DNA of 43,508 nt, from assembly GCA_021647145.1 (NCBI GenBank), contig JAKIVF010000012.1:1-43508 (forward strand), given 5' to 3'. The DNA comes from Methylococcaceae bacterium (GTDB taxonomy: Bacteria; Pseudomonadota; Gammaproteobacteria; Methylococcales; Methylomonadaceae). Made by a program: the position numbers and the translations under genes. The notes beneath the pieces were generated by a model. The model saw only the letters and a list, made by a program, of their open reading frames with translations, searched no databases and had not been told where the DNA came from. Positions 17,046 through 27,055 of the stretch are shown here, one piece after another (the stretch's first letter is position 1; the number at the start of each line of letters is the position of its first letter).

Positions 17046-19702
17046 AGACTGGCTTAAATAGTGAGTTAATGAATATTTTTTCCAAAGAAAACAGCCATGA
17101 ATTACTTAAACATACTCTTCAACAAAACTTTGAACAACAGCGTCAAAAATTCAACCCTAAAGAAAATGTTGACTCGTTATTAATAGAAAATGCTATTTTT
17201 ATTGATGATATTTTATCTTTCTGCTGGAATCATTTCCTCAAACAATATGCCTCGCAATTATGTTTAATTGCTACTGGAGGTTATGGCCGAAAAGAACTTT
17301 TTCCAAAATCTGACATTGATATTCTTATTCTTCTAAACCAAGCTGACACCATAACTCTTCAAGATAATTTATCTATTTTTTCAAATTTTTTATGGGACAT
17401 TGGGCTTAAGCCAGGCTTATCAGTTCGGACTATTTCCGAGTGCATTCAAAAAGCAACGGAAGACCAAACCATCATGACTAATTTATTAGAAATGAGGTTA
17501 ATTCATGGTAACCCGTCATTATTCAGCAATTTAAAGACTAATTTATCAAAAGAAAAATTATGGTCTTCAAGTCAGTATTTTTCAGCAAAAATGGAAGAGC
17601 AAAATCTTCGTTACGCAAAATTCCATGATACCGCTTATAACCTTGAACCCAATGTTAAAGAAGGCCCTGGAGGACTAAGAGATTTACAAAATATTGCTTG
17701 GGTTTTCAAATACCACTATACCGCTGCTACACTAAAAGTACTTATTGAACATGGTTTTTTTTCAGAATCTGAATACAATGAACTCATCGCATGCCAAAAT
17801 ATTTTATGGCGAATTCGATTTGCTTTACATATTCTTACAAGCCGTTGTGAAGACCGACTAGTTTTTGATTACCAAAGGGAATTGGCAAGTCAGTTTGGCT
17901 TTATTGATAGTAATAAAAATCCAGATGTAGAACAATTTATGCAGCATTACTTTAAAACTGTAATGGAACTTGAACGCATGAATGAAATGCTATTACAGTC
18001 CTTTAGTGAAAAGCTGATTGACACACCTCAAGCAAAACAGCTAAATCCGCCAAATGAACACTTTACTTCAATTAATGGTTATTTAGTCGTAAAAGAGGCC
18101 GATACTTTTAAAAAAAACCCATTAGCTTTACTCGAAATTTTCCCTTTATTACAGCATAATTCTTCCCTAAAAGGCGTAAGAGCAAGTACTATCCGATTAG
18201 TACGAAAAAATCTTCACCTTATTGATGATGATTTTCGAAGCACCCCTAGAGCGCACAAACTTTTTCTTTCTATTTTAAAATCTCCCTGCGGAATCACCCA
18301 CCAATTCCGTAGAATGAACCGCTATGGAATTTTAGGAGCTTATATCCCCGCTTTTGCCAACATTGTTGCTCGAATGCAATACGACCTATTCCATATCTAT
18401 ACGGTAGATGCTCATACTTTATTTGTCCTTAGAAACCTTAGACGATTCTCTCTTGAAAAACACGAAAGTGAATTCCCCTTTTGTAATAGTATTTTTTTAC
18501 GTATTAGCAAACCTCAACTTTTATATATTGCCGCCTTATTCCATGATATTGCAAAGGGTATGGGAGGTGACCACTCAGTTTTAGGAGAAAAAATTGCTCA
18601 GCAATTTTGCATTCAACACAATATGTCTAAATCTGATTCAAAAATGATCACCTGGTTAGTTCGTAACCATTTAGTCATGTCTATGACTGCGCAAAGAAAA
18701 GATATAAGTGACCCAGATATTATTCATAACTTTGCGCTACAAGTAGGTAATATAGATAATCTTAACCATCTCTATCTGTTTACAGTTGCTGATATTAGAG
18801 CTACCAACCCGAGCTTATGGAACTCATGGAAAGATTCTTTATTACTAGAGTTATACACATTCACCCATAATGTATTACGCCGAGGATTACAAAACCCCAC
18901 CGAAAAATCTGAGCGTCTTCAAGAAAACAAACTAGAAGCAAAAGAAGAACTCATTGGGCTTGGCATTAGTGAAGCCACTATTCAAAAAACCTGGGATCAA
19001 ATATCTAATGAAGATGATTATTTCTTACGTTATTCACCGGAAGAAATTGCTTGGCACTCCATTGCTATTGCATCGACCAAAAAAAGTGAACTCCCCCTTG
19101 TTATTTTACGACCGAAAAACCAACGAGGTTGTGTAGAAATTTTCGTCTATGCTCTTCATAAAAATGATATATTTTCTTTGAGTGCAGCAACATTAGATCA
19201 ACTTGGCCTAACTATTCTTGATGCCCGAATTGCTAGTTTTAGCCTTTCAACAAAAGAACAATACGTTCTGAACAGCTTTCAAGTTCTTGATCAATCAGGG
19301 GAAGCAATAAAAGAATTGGACAGGGAAATACATATTTGTAAGACTCTACAAGATAATCTATGTAATCTTAAGGTTAAAAATCACTTAAACATTCATCGCC
19401 AATCAAGACAGGCTAAACATTTTCCTATTACCAGCAAAGTTACTTTTCATACAGATCCTCTCAACAAATACACTATTATTGAGCTTATAACAACGGATCA
19501 CCCGGGTTTACTTGCCTCAATAGGTCAGGCTTTTATAGAGTTAAACATTCAATTACATGATGCAAAAATTACTACGATTGGAAGCAGAGTGGAAGATATG
19601 TTTTACATTACCGATTTTCAATTCCAATCCATCAACGATGAGACCATTCTTCAAAACATCAAAGATAAGCTAATATCAATCATTGAAGAACAAGAAAAGT
19701 AA
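17042..19702 (+). CDS. glnD: PII uridylyltransferase/uridylyl-removing enzyme
   Basis: GlnD senses glutamine and adds or removes UMP on PII proteins, so controlling glutamine synthetase and Ntr genes. The 886-residue protein is full length. The nucleotidyltransferase domain has GGYGRKELFPKSDIDILIL (79-97, Asp91/Asp93), followed by NVKEGPGGLRDLQ. The HD domain has ALFHDIAKGMGGDHS near residue 500. Two C-terminal ACT domains end with DHPGLLASIGQAFIELN and MFYITDF. No PII gene (glnB/glnK) is in the window. A 40-bp gap with no clear terminator separates it from the convergent ubiF-like gene. Confidence 0.96.
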   Translation: MKTGLNSELMNIFSKENSHELLKHTLQQNFEQQRQKFNPKENVDSLLIENAIFIDDILSFCWNHFLKQYASQLCLIATGGYGRKELFPKSDIDILILLNQADTITLQDNLSIFSNFLWDIGLKPGLSVRTISECIQKATEDQTIMTNLLEMRLIHGNPSLFSNLKTNLSKEKLWSSSQYFSAKMEEQNLRYAKFHDTAYNLEPNVKEGPGGLRDLQNIAWVFKYHYTAATLKVLIEHGFFSESEYNELIACQNILWRIRFALHILTSRCEDRLVFDYQRELASQFGFIDSNKNPDVEQFMQHYFKTVMELERMNEMLLQSFSEKLIDTPQAKQLNPPNEHFTSINGYLVVKEADTFKKNPLALLEIFPLLQHNSSLKGVRASTIRLVRKNLHLIDDDFRSTPRAHKLFLSILKSPCGITHQFRRMNRYGILGAYIPAFANIVARMQYDLFHIYTVDAHTLFVLRNLRRFSLEKHESEFPFCNSIFLRISKPQLLYIAALFHDIAKGMGGDHSVLGEKIAQQFCIQHNMSKSDSKMITWLVRNHLVMSMTAQRKDISDPDIIHNFALQVGNIDNLNHLYLFTVADIRATNPSLWNSWKDSLLLELYTFTHNVLRRGLQNPTEKSERLQENKLEAKEELIGLGISEATIQKTWDQISNEDDYFLRYSPEEIAWHSIAIASTKKSELPLVILRPKNQRGCVEIFVYALHKNDIFSLSAATLDQLGLTILDARIASFSLSTKEQYVLNSFQVLDQSGEAIKELDREIHICKTLQDNLCNLKVKNHLNIHRQSRQAKHFPITSKVTFHTDPLNKYTIIELITTDHPGLLASIGQAFIELNIQLHDAKITTIGSRVEDMFYITDFQFQSINDETILQNIKDKLISIIEEQEK

Positions 19703-19742
19703 CCAGCCTTTCTGTACAACCAACCTAAATACTCAGGTATAA

Positions 19743-20957
19743 TTATTTTAATGATTTTCCTAAAGCCATTTTGGGTAAATTTCCCTCCAAACCAATGGCC
19801 ATTCGCATCACCTTGTTTTTTGCTGGAACAACGCGCTCAATCATACCCAGCCCCATGTTTCTTAAAAATTTTATAGGTGCCATATCATTACTAAAAACCC
19901 TGTAAAAAGCATCCATTAGTGTCATCATCCTTAAATTATCATTTCTACGCATTTTTTCATAACGCCTTAAAATAGAGACACTGGCAATATCCTCTCCTTT
20001 TGTTTTTGCCTCAATTAATACTTCAACTAATGCTGCTGCATCTAACAAACCTATATTAACACCTTGCCCTGCCAATGGATTAATCATATGGGCAGCATCT
20101 CCCACTAAGACGACTCCAGTTTTAATATATTGTTGAGCATGCTGACGTTTCAAAGGAAAACTTGCTTTACCCAATACTTTTTTAATTGTTCCTAAACAGG
20201 AAGGGAATGTAAGCGTTAATTCACTAATCAATTCTTCATTAGATAGTAGTTTTAGTCGCCTAACCTCATCAGATGAGTTATACCAGACAATTGAACCAAA
20301 ATTCCCCGTTAAAGGTAAAAATGCTTGCGGCCCACTGGCTACAAATCGTTGCCAGGTTATGTCTTGCTGTTCATAATCAGTCTCTACATAAATAACCAAA
20401 GCATGTTGCTTATAATCCCAGCTAGTAACACCTAGTCCCACTGTTTGTCTTACACGAGAATTCCCTCCATCTGCCGCAACAACTACTTTAGCTTGTAATG
20501 TACTCCCATTATCTAATTTTAACGTTGTTTTTCCAGAGGGTAAGTAATTTATAGATTCAATCTTTACCGGAGCAACCAGCTCTATATTATTAAAATCAGC
20601 CAGCCTATCCAACAGAGCAAGCTGAGTCACCCTGTTTTCAACAATATAGCCTAATTCAGGCAAACTAATATCATCACTGTTAAATTCAGTATCACCTGCA
20701 GTTTCCCATACGCGCATGCGACGAAAAGGACAAAACCTTCTATTTAAGATACCTTGCCAAGCCCCTACAGCTTGAAGAATATTTTTTGATGCAATACTTA
20801 ATGCAGAAACCCGAAGGTCATGCGGTTGCTCTGACGAAAAACTTCCAGGTAAAGATTGCTCAACAACTGCAACACGTAAAGAACTTCCTCCAAGACCACA
20901 AGCAACTGTTGCACCTACCATCCCAGCACCAACAATGACCACATCAAACTCTTTCAT
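19743..20957 (-). CDS. ubiF: UbiF-like FAD-dependent ubiquinone hydroxylase
   Basis: This is an aromatic-ring hydroxylase of the UbiH/UbiF/UbiI/COQ6 flavoprotein family, which adds hydroxyl groups to the ubiquinone ring. The 404-residue protein has the FAD motif VVIVGAGMVGAT (6-17), the middle motif VVAADGGNSRVRQ, and the second FAD motif VLVGDAAHMINPLAGQGVN near residue 290. From memory it follows E. coli UbiF most closely (LGYIVENRVTQLALL, FVASGPQAFLPL, FPSCLG), which hydroxylates C6. Family members change specificity readily, so UbiH or UbiI activity is possible. It is a single minus-strand gene, convergent with glnD. Confidence 0.8.
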   Translation of the reverse strand: MKEFDVVIVGAGMVGATVACGLGGSSLRVAVVEQSLPGSFSSEQPHDLRVSALSIASKNILQAVGAWQGILNRRFCPFRRMRVWETAGDTEFNSDDISLPELGYIVENRVTQLALLDRLADFNNIELVAPVKIESINYLPSGKTTLKLDNGSTLQAKVVVAADGGNSRVRQTVGLGVTSWDYKQHALVIYVETDYEQQDITWQRFVASGPQAFLPLTGNFGSIVWYNSSDEVRRLKLLSNEELISELTLTFPSCLGTIKKVLGKASFPLKRQHAQQYIKTGVVLVGDAAHMINPLAGQGVNIGLLDAAALVEVLIEAKTKGEDIASVSILRRYEKMRRNDNLRMMTLMDAFYRVFSNDMAPIKFLRNMGLGMIERVVPAKNKVMRMAIGLEGNLPKMALGKSLK

Positions 20958-21479
20958 ATCTCTGAAATATCTAGTATAAAATTAATAAGAGAATCCCGTT
21001 CAGTATATTAAATATCTGATAGGTTTATTTATGGAAAATGAACTATCACCCACTTCATTATACTAGTAAATAAATAACTTTCTTTTATTTAAAGATAATT
21101 TTCTTCTGATGCAAAATTATATTTTGAGATTTTTTAATGCCCAAAATTTTTATGATTCTTTAAATAAAAGAACAGTGACTTGCTTTAACAAATATGCTTG
21201 AAAAATTAACGAGAATATTCTAAATTATCAATTTACTTATTGAGAAGTTAGTAAAGAGTTTTATTGAGCTAATATAATGATTTTATTAGAATTAGAAAAA
21301 CTCCCACAGCTTAAAAAGCATCAAAAACGCATTGCAACAACTCACTCTTTTATAACAACATTATAATTTACTAAAATATCATAACCACATGTATTTTAAA
21401 GGTTTTTTTAAAATAAAACTATTTATTAATTTAATCTTACTTTTTTTATAGACAACCCCATTAAAATTATATAAACTTC

Positions 21480-21680
21480 GACCCAGCTAAAGGAAGTGCT
21501 CGACAGAATGTCGTCTTTAACGAGGAGGATAAAAGCGGCCAATATTTATGGCTAAATAATTATAATAATAACATTTAGTAACTGCTTTTAGAATTTTGTC
21601 TTAGTCTAAGTAAGACATCAACGCATACAAATAATAAGAATAAAAAACGATAGCGAAGCCCGCAAACAGCGGGCTTTTTT
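21480..21680 (+). ncRNA. Candidate small RNA ending at an intrinsic terminator
   Basis: The 738-bp gap between the ubiF-like gene and the TonB receptor has no credible protein gene. On the plus strand it ends in a strong terminator (21656-21680) with no plus-strand gene ahead of it. Upstream are a hairpin CGACA-gaa-TGTCG (21501-21513), a GAGGAGG purine run, and a hairpin GTCTTA/TAAGAC (21598-21616). A weak promoter-like TAGACA...TATAAA lies near 21450-21476. I do not recognise an RNA family. The start at 21480 is a guess, and the terminator might instead serve the receptor gene on the other strand. The rest of the gap (20958-21440) is AT-rich with nothing recognisable. Confidence 0.3.
21656..21680 (+). 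terminator. Intrinsic terminator with no plus-strand gene upstream
   Basis: AAGCCCGC-aaaca-GCGGGCTT followed by six T residues is a textbook plus-strand terminator. It lies 16 bp beyond the stop of the minus-strand TonB receptor gene. On the minus strand the same stem is followed by cgctatcg and not an immediate T run, so it fits the plus strand better. Confidence 0.8.
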
Positions 21681-21695
21681 ATGCCCTTTTGATCA

Positions 21696-24032
21696 CTAAA
21701 TCGAAAGCTTTATTCCAAGCCATCCTGCTCTTGGCATTCCAGGTGAAACGAAACGTCCGTTATCAAAATCTTCACCTAATACCTCATCTGCCTCTCCATA
21801 AACGCCGAATGTTTTATAATCTCGGTCAAAAATATTATCGATTCTACCGAATAAGACTAGATATTCATTTATTTTCAGCTCTGTTCTGGCATTAAATATC
21901 CAATATCCACCAAGTCTATCGGTTAAATTAGCTTCATCTCCCCTAAAAAATTGATCACCACTGTACTGTGCATCAATAGATAAAGACCAACGCTTCCAAA
22001 AATCAACACCTAACGATGCTTTAAACATATTCTCTGCCAAGCCAGGAATACGATCACCTCTTTCAACCAGCACTGCCTCTTCATTATCCAATGGATTTTG
22101 AATAGTAAAACCATCTAAAAAACGAGCATTCAAATAGGTATAATTGGCTGAAAAGTGCCATTCATCAATATCACTAAAAATATGAGGAATATCTGCATTA
22201 AACCCTGTTTCAACACCATAACGGCGCGTTTGCCCTATATTACTAAAATAGCCTTCACTAATACTATCCCCTCCTCGGTTAAAGATAATATCGTCATGAT
22301 TAGTGGTATGAAAAAAACCAGCGTTCCAATTAAAACTTCCCTTCCCTATCAATTCATTAAAGTTCCCTCTAAAGCCAGCTTCCCACGTTTTTGACACCAC
22401 TTGATCTAAAGGGGGATCAGCTAAAAAAGCATTGGGTAGTTTACAAGGATCATCCTCATCCGCACAGCTTAATTCCATGGGTGTTGGAACTCTGGATGAC
22501 TCACTATAACTTCCGTACAAACCCAAGTTATCTACAATTTTATAAGTAAAACCAGCTGAAGGGTTAAAACGATCAAAATTATGATGACCACTCAACTTAT
22601 CTTCACCATCGCTCACATATTGATTTTCTAAAGAAATACTGGTGTGATTATATCGCCCAGCAAAATTAATCGTTAGCGCATCGGTTACCGAAAAACTATC
22701 ACTAAAATAAAAACCGTAGGTTTCTGTTATCGTATTTAACCGCACTTTGGATTCTTCAAGAAAAATACCACTGCCAATTGTGCCTCGACTTTCCGTTAAT
22801 TCTCCCAATTCTGTATTAGATTCGAAATGAACATCTGAATAATCATATGCCGCTCCAAAAATAAAATTATTTTGAAACCCAAAAATATCATTATTGAACA
22901 TTGATTGAATTGTACCGCCCGCACTGCGCATATGCGTTTGACTGGTATTATTAGTCGCCCCTTCTACACTGTCACTTTCAATAATATCGTTACCAAAAAC
23001 ATCTTGAGCAATTTCCCCTTCTTCATCACACAAAAAACCATTATTAGATTCGCAGCCTTCAAAATCACTATCGTCACCATTAAAAGATTTAACCCTATTT
23101 TGGCGAAAATAACTATTCCCACTTAGCTGTATACTTTCATTGACATCAAATGCACCCGAAAGTTCAGAGAAAAACATCCGTGTAACCGTCTGGTCTGGAT
23201 AAGTAAAAATAGCTTTTCTCTGCTGTTGATGTAATTGAATTGGGACAGCACCATTCCCTTTCATATTGTTATCATTAGCACCTAACGTTAAATCAAGGTT
23301 TGCACGTTCACCTTTCCAGCTTAATGTACCAAAAACTTGATTTGCTTCTGTAGGTGAAAAATCACGCCAGCCTTCTTCTTCAAAATGATGTAAATCAATG
23401 AAGTAACCCCACGTTCCATTATTCCAACCACTGGTAAGCTCTTCTGAATGACGCTCATAGGAACCTCCATAAACCTCTAGTTGATGACCCGGTGCAGTGA
23501 AACCCGTCTTAGTCTTTATAGAGATGGCACCACCTAGCGTATTTAGACCAAATAAGGGGTTTGACCCGGGCATTAAGCTCATACGGTCTATAGCACCTTG
23601 AGGAATTAAATCCCAATTCACTGTATCACCAAAAGGCTCGTTAAACCGCACGCCATTTACATAAGTCGATAACCCTTGTGGAAGCCCTAATAACGGTGAT
23701 GCTACAAAACCACGATAATAAATATCGGGTTGCAAAGGATTATTTTGCGCTTCATTAATATGAACACTACCCATATAACGATTCATATAATTAGCCAATG
23801 TCGTAGTATGGCTTTCATTTAATTGTTCTGAAGAAACACTTTGTACATTGGCAGGTATTCTATCTACTGCCAGCTCACTTCCTGCCAATGGGGTTATAGC
23901 AAACACATCCATTTTTTCTAACATAACGGGAGCTTCTTCCTTTTCTGTTATAACAGATGAATCATCAGCTAATGTAGCCGAACTGATTCCAATTATAAAT
24001 AAAGGAAATATTCCCTGTACAAGTTTTATCAT
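21696..24032 (-). CDS. TonB-dependent outer-membrane receptor
   Basis: The 778-residue precursor has a signal peptide (to about residue 22, ending TLA), a plug domain with IPANVQSVSSEQLNE, PDIYYRGF, TYVNGVRFNEPFGDTVNWD and NTLGGAISIKTK, and a 22-strand-type barrel. The last residues (RAGWLGIKLSI) make the final beta strand, although the final residue is Ile and not Phe. The extracellular loop around residue 330 contains two cysteines seven apart (CESNNGFLC). The substrate cannot be told: iron chelates, cobalamin and copper chelates are all possible, and no adjacent transport genes help. I prefer ATG 24032 to the GTG at 24035, because the GAGAG ribosome site is too close to the GTG. Confidence 0.9.
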   Translation of the reverse strand: MIKLVQGIFPLFIIGISSATLADDSSVITEKEEAPVMLEKMDVFAITPLAGSELAVDRIPANVQSVSSEQLNESHTTTLANYMNRYMGSVHINEAQNNPLQPDIYYRGFVASPLLGLPQGLSTYVNGVRFNEPFGDTVNWDLIPQGAIDRMSLMPGSNPLFGLNTLGGAISIKTKTGFTAPGHQLEVYGGSYERHSEELTSGWNNGTWGYFIDLHHFEEEGWRDFSPTEANQVFGTLSWKGERANLDLTLGANDNNMKGNGAVPIQLHQQQRKAIFTYPDQTVTRMFFSELSGAFDVNESIQLSGNSYFRQNRVKSFNGDDSDFEGCESNNGFLCDEEGEIAQDVFGNDIIESDSVEGATNNTSQTHMRSAGGTIQSMFNNDIFGFQNNFIFGAAYDYSDVHFESNTELGELTESRGTIGSGIFLEESKVRLNTITETYGFYFSDSFSVTDALTINFAGRYNHTSISLENQYVSDGEDKLSGHHNFDRFNPSAGFTYKIVDNLGLYGSYSESSRVPTPMELSCADEDDPCKLPNAFLADPPLDQVVSKTWEAGFRGNFNELIGKGSFNWNAGFFHTTNHDDIIFNRGGDSISEGYFSNIGQTRRYGVETGFNADIPHIFSDIDEWHFSANYTYLNARFLDGFTIQNPLDNEEAVLVERGDRIPGLAENMFKASLGVDFWKRWSLSIDAQYSGDQFFRGDEANLTDRLGGYWIFNARTELKINEYLVLFGRIDNIFDRDYKTFGVYGEADEVLGEDFDNGRFVSPGMPRAGWLGIKLSI

Positions 24033-24361
24033 CACTCTCTCACACTAAATTTTAAAAGGCTTATAATAATTTAAACGATAACGTGAAAACAGCTGTGAGA
24101 AAAAAAAGGATTTTTTCCTGCTCTCTACCGAAACAACTAGAAATCAATAATATATTAAAGCCTAAAATTACAAGTAATAAACAGTTCTTGAGATTCATTA
24201 TTTGCGTATTCAAGCTCAACCTATATACAAAAAATAGAGCCATTCCTTAGATAAAACGATGTATGCCAATGTAAGAAATGCATGACTAAGGTTCTTCCAG
24301 ACGCACCACTTTTCAATAATCGCAGAATTTATTATGATGATTGCTTTAGATGATTTATTAT

Positions 24362-24402
24362 CTGAGGAATGGAAAATGATTTACTTATGTATTCCTTAGG
24401 AG
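24362..24402 (+). promoter_or_regulatory. Hairpin touching the MOSC gene ribosome site
   Basis: CTGAGGAAT (24362-24370) can pair with ATTCCTTAG (24391-24399), nine pairs with one G-U, and the right arm runs into the AGGAG ribosome site (24398-24402) of the MOSC gene. The 373-bp gap between the divergent receptor and MOSC genes (24033-24408) is otherwise AT-rich with no recognisable motif. A role in translation control is a guess. Confidence 0.3.
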
Positions 24403-24408
24403 ACTACG

Positions 24409-25233
24409 ATGCCACAAATAATTCTTAGTGATATTTTTATTTACCCTGTTAAATCACTAGCTGGAATAAAAGTATCACAATGGACTGTTAATGAAAAAGG
24501 GTTGTTATATGACAGAAAATGGATGTTGATAGATAGTAACAACCAATTTCTCAGTCAACGTCGTCTACCTAAAATGACATTGATTAAAACTGAGATTAAA
24601 AATGATACTTTAATTCTCAGCACAACAGTTTCTGGGAGCATATCATTACCACTAACACCTGAAAATGGTGATGATATAAACACCACAATCTGGAAAGATC
24701 AATGCCTAGCAAAAACAACAACCCCGGTAGCAGATAAATGGCTAAGTGATTTTTTAGAGATGGACTGCAAACTGGTCTATCAACCGGATAATATTATCCG
24801 CCCTGTTGACCCTGATTATGCAGCAGACACAGACAAAGTTAATTTTTCTGATGGATTTCCTTTTTTAATTGTATCGGATGCCTCCTTAACTTCACTTAAT
24901 CAAGAAATGAAAATACCATTACCTATGCTACGTTTTCGTCCCAACCTGGTTATTTCTAATTGCAAAAGTTATGCTGAAGATAGTTGGAAAAAAATACAAA
25001 TTAGTAACATTGTTTTTAGATTACCTAAAGCCTGCTCAAGATGCTCCGTACCAACAATAGATACTGAAACAGCACAAACTAATAAAGAACCTTTGACTAC
25101 ACTTAGTCGTTTACGCCGCTGGAATAATAAAGTCTTTTTTGGACAAAATGCCTTACATGACACTGTTGGGGAACTATCTGTAGGTGATCCAGTAGAAATT
25201 ATTAAAACAGGTCTAAAACAGCCGCCGATATAA
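24409..25233 (+). CDS. MOSC-domain protein (YcbX/mARC-like)
   Basis: The 274-residue protein has an N-terminal beta-barrel MOSC_N domain (IYPVKSLAGIKV, then GLLYDRKWMLID and FLSQRRLPKM) and a C-terminal MOSC domain. The cysteine segment KACSRCSVPTIDTET holds the residue expected to bind the molybdenum cofactor. Such proteins (YcbX, mARC) reduce N-hydroxylated compounds using Moco. E. coli YcbX adds a C-terminal 2Fe-2S ferredoxin domain. This one ends after the MOSC domain (GDPVEI), so it would need a separate electron donor. A good ribosome site, TAGGAG, precedes ATG 24409. Confidence 0.88.
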   Translation: MPQIILSDIFIYPVKSLAGIKVSQWTVNEKGLLYDRKWMLIDSNNQFLSQRRLPKMTLIKTEIKNDTLILSTTVSGSISLPLTPENGDDINTTIWKDQCLAKTTTPVADKWLSDFLEMDCKLVYQPDNIIRPVDPDYAADTDKVNFSDGFPFLIVSDASLTSLNQEMKIPLPMLRFRPNLVISNCKSYAEDSWKKIQISNIVFRLPKACSRCSVPTIDTETAQTNKEPLTTLSRLRRWNNKVFFGQNALHDTVGELSVGDPVEIIKTGLKQPPI

Positions 25234-25337
25234 AATTATTCATTAACTCTAATAAAGAACTCCACACTCTCTAAATCTACTGGTTTTGGCTTTTCCTAGC
25301 CCTTTAATTACAGTAGAATACATAGTTCTGAATTATG

Positions 25338-25365
25338 GTGTTACGCTACCGCTGACCTAACCTAC
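25338..25365 (-). repeat. REP-like palindrome upstream of glnS
   Basis: Read on the minus strand, this starts GTAGGTTAGGTCAGCGG and ends GTAACAC. It matches the common bacterial REP form in which a GTAG head precedes an imperfect palindrome GGTTGGGTTAGCG...CGTAACCC. It lies 26 bp before the glnS start. Related copies occur at 27053, 27103 and 33229. Confidence 0.6.
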
Positions 25366-25390
25366 AAATTTTGCAATACCAACTAAATCA

Positions 25391-27055
25391 ATGAGCTCAA
25401 CCACAAAAAAACCTTCATCAAATTTCATTCGACATCTTATTACTAATGATTTGCGTAATAATAAAAATGATGGAAAAGTTATTACTCGTTTCCCGCCTGA
25501 ACCCAATGGTTATCTTCACGTTGGTCATGCAAAATCAATCTGCCTAAACTTCACCATGGCAGCAGAATTTAATGGCCAATGTAATTTACGTTTTGATGAT
25601 ACAAACCCTGAAAAAGAAAGTGTTGAGTTTATGGAGTCTATTGAACGCGATATTCAATGGCTAGGTTTTACCTGGACTGAAAAACACCACTCTTCAGATT
25701 ATTTTGAACAGCTTTATATTTATGCTGTTCAATTAATAACAAGTGGCGATGCCTATATAGATAGTCTGGATTCAGAACAAATTAGACAGTACAGAGGCTC
25801 TTTAACAGAACCGGGCAAAGAGAGCCCAGACAGAAATCGTTCCATTGAAGATAACTTAGCCTTATTTTCTGCTATGAAAAATGGTGATTATCCCGATGGG
25901 GAATATATATTGCGCGCCAAAATTGATATGGCATCACCAAATATCAATATGCGAGACCCGGCAATATACAGAATAAAACGAGCACATCATTTTCGCACCG
26001 GTGATGCTTGGTGCTTGTATCCCATGTATGATTTTACTCATTGTATTTCAGATGCTCTGGAAGGAATTACCCATTCATTATGTACTTTAGAATTTGAAGA
26101 CCATCGCCCGTTATACGACTGGTTTTTAGACAAATTACAAACCCCCTCACATCCACAACAAATTGAGTTTGCCAGATTACAACTTGAATACACCATTGTT
26201 AGTAAGCGTAAATTAGCCCAATTAGTTGATGGTAATTTTGTCTCTGGCTGGGATGATCCCCGTATGCCTACCATTGCAGGTATGCGCCGTGCAGGTTATA
26301 CCCCAGAATCAATCCGTGATTTTTGTGAACGCATAGGAATCACCAAAAAGGATTCATGGATTGAAATGGCTGTGTTGGAAAATTGTATCAGAGAAGATTT
26401 AAATGAGAATGCTCCACGAGCAATGGCAGTATTAAAACCACTACGCATAGTAATAGATAATTACCCTGATGAACAAGTTGAAATATTAGAAGTAAGCAAC
26501 CATCCACAAAAACCTGAATTAGGGACACGAAAAATTCCTTTTTCAAAGACCATTTTAATTGAACAAGATGACTTTGCTGAAACGCCTCCCTCAAAATATA
26601 AACGATTAGTTGAAGGAGGCGAAGTCCGTCTACGTAGCTCTTACGTGATTAAGTGTACCGAAATTATTAAAGATGAATCCGGTAATATTATTGAGTTACG
26701 GTGTAACTATGATCAAGACACTTTAGGTAAAAAACCCGAAGGCAGAAAAGTTAAAGGTGTTATTCATTGGGTCTGTGAACAACATGCAATTGATGCAGAG
26801 GTACGATTGTACGACCGTTTGTTTAAACTGGCCAACCCTGAATCAGAAGAAGATTTTCTTGATGCACTTAACCCTGATTCTCTCGAAACTTTAACAGGTT
26901 GTAAAGTAGAAGCTAGCTTAGCTGTGTCACAACCTGGTGATAGATTTCAATTTGAACGCACAGGTTATTTTTGTATTGATTCCATAAATAGCAAACCTGA
27001 AGCATTGGTTTTTAATAGAACTGTCACGTTACGAGATACCTGGCAAAACCAATAG
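25391..27055 (+). CDS. glnS: Glutaminyl-tRNA synthetase
   Basis: GlnS charges tRNA-Gln with glutamine. The 554-residue class I synthetase has the HIGH-type motif PPEPNGYLHVGHAKS (about 37-51), RFDDTNPEKE, the KMSKS-type loop VSKRKLAQLV (about residue 270), GWDDPRMPTIAGMRRAGYTPE, and the C-terminal anticodon-binding beta barrels. Length matches E. coli GlnS (554). No clear ribosome site precedes ATG 25391, and a REP lies just upstream. The TAG stop (27053-27055) is itself the first bases of another REP copy. Confidence 0.97.
   Translation: MSSTTKKPSSNFIRHLITNDLRNNKNDGKVITRFPPEPNGYLHVGHAKSICLNFTMAAEFNGQCNLRFDDTNPEKESVEFMESIERDIQWLGFTWTEKHHSSDYFEQLYIYAVQLITSGDAYIDSLDSEQIRQYRGSLTEPGKESPDRNRSIEDNLALFSAMKNGDYPDGEYILRAKIDMASPNINMRDPAIYRIKRAHHFRTGDAWCLYPMYDFTHCISDALEGITHSLCTLEFEDHRPLYDWFLDKLQTPSHPQQIEFARLQLEYTIVSKRKLAQLVDGNFVSGWDDPRMPTIAGMRRAGYTPESIRDFCERIGITKKDSWIEMAVLENCIREDLNENAPRAMAVLKPLRIVIDNYPDEQVEILEVSNHPQKPELGTRKIPFSKTILIEQDDFAETPPSKYKRLVEGGEVRLRSSYVIKCTEIIKDESGNIIELRCNYDQDTLGKKPEGRKVKGVIHWVCEQHAIDAEVRLYDRLFKLANPESEEDFLDALNPDSLETLTGCKVEASLAVSQPGDRFQFERTGYFCIDSINSKPEALVFNRTVTLRDTWQNQ

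Noticed and set aside
21276..21365. Short plus-strand frame starting MILLELEKLPQLKKHQKRIA
   Set aside because: Only 29 codons with no ribosome site. A faint likeness to the start of phosphoglucose isomerase is too weak to support even a remnant.
24061..24243. Minus-strand frame of 60 codons with a hydrophobic, lipoprotein-like stretch
   Set aside because: Hydrophobic frames arise easily in AT-rich DNA. There is no good ribosome site, no recognisable family, and it lies in the promoter region between divergent genes.
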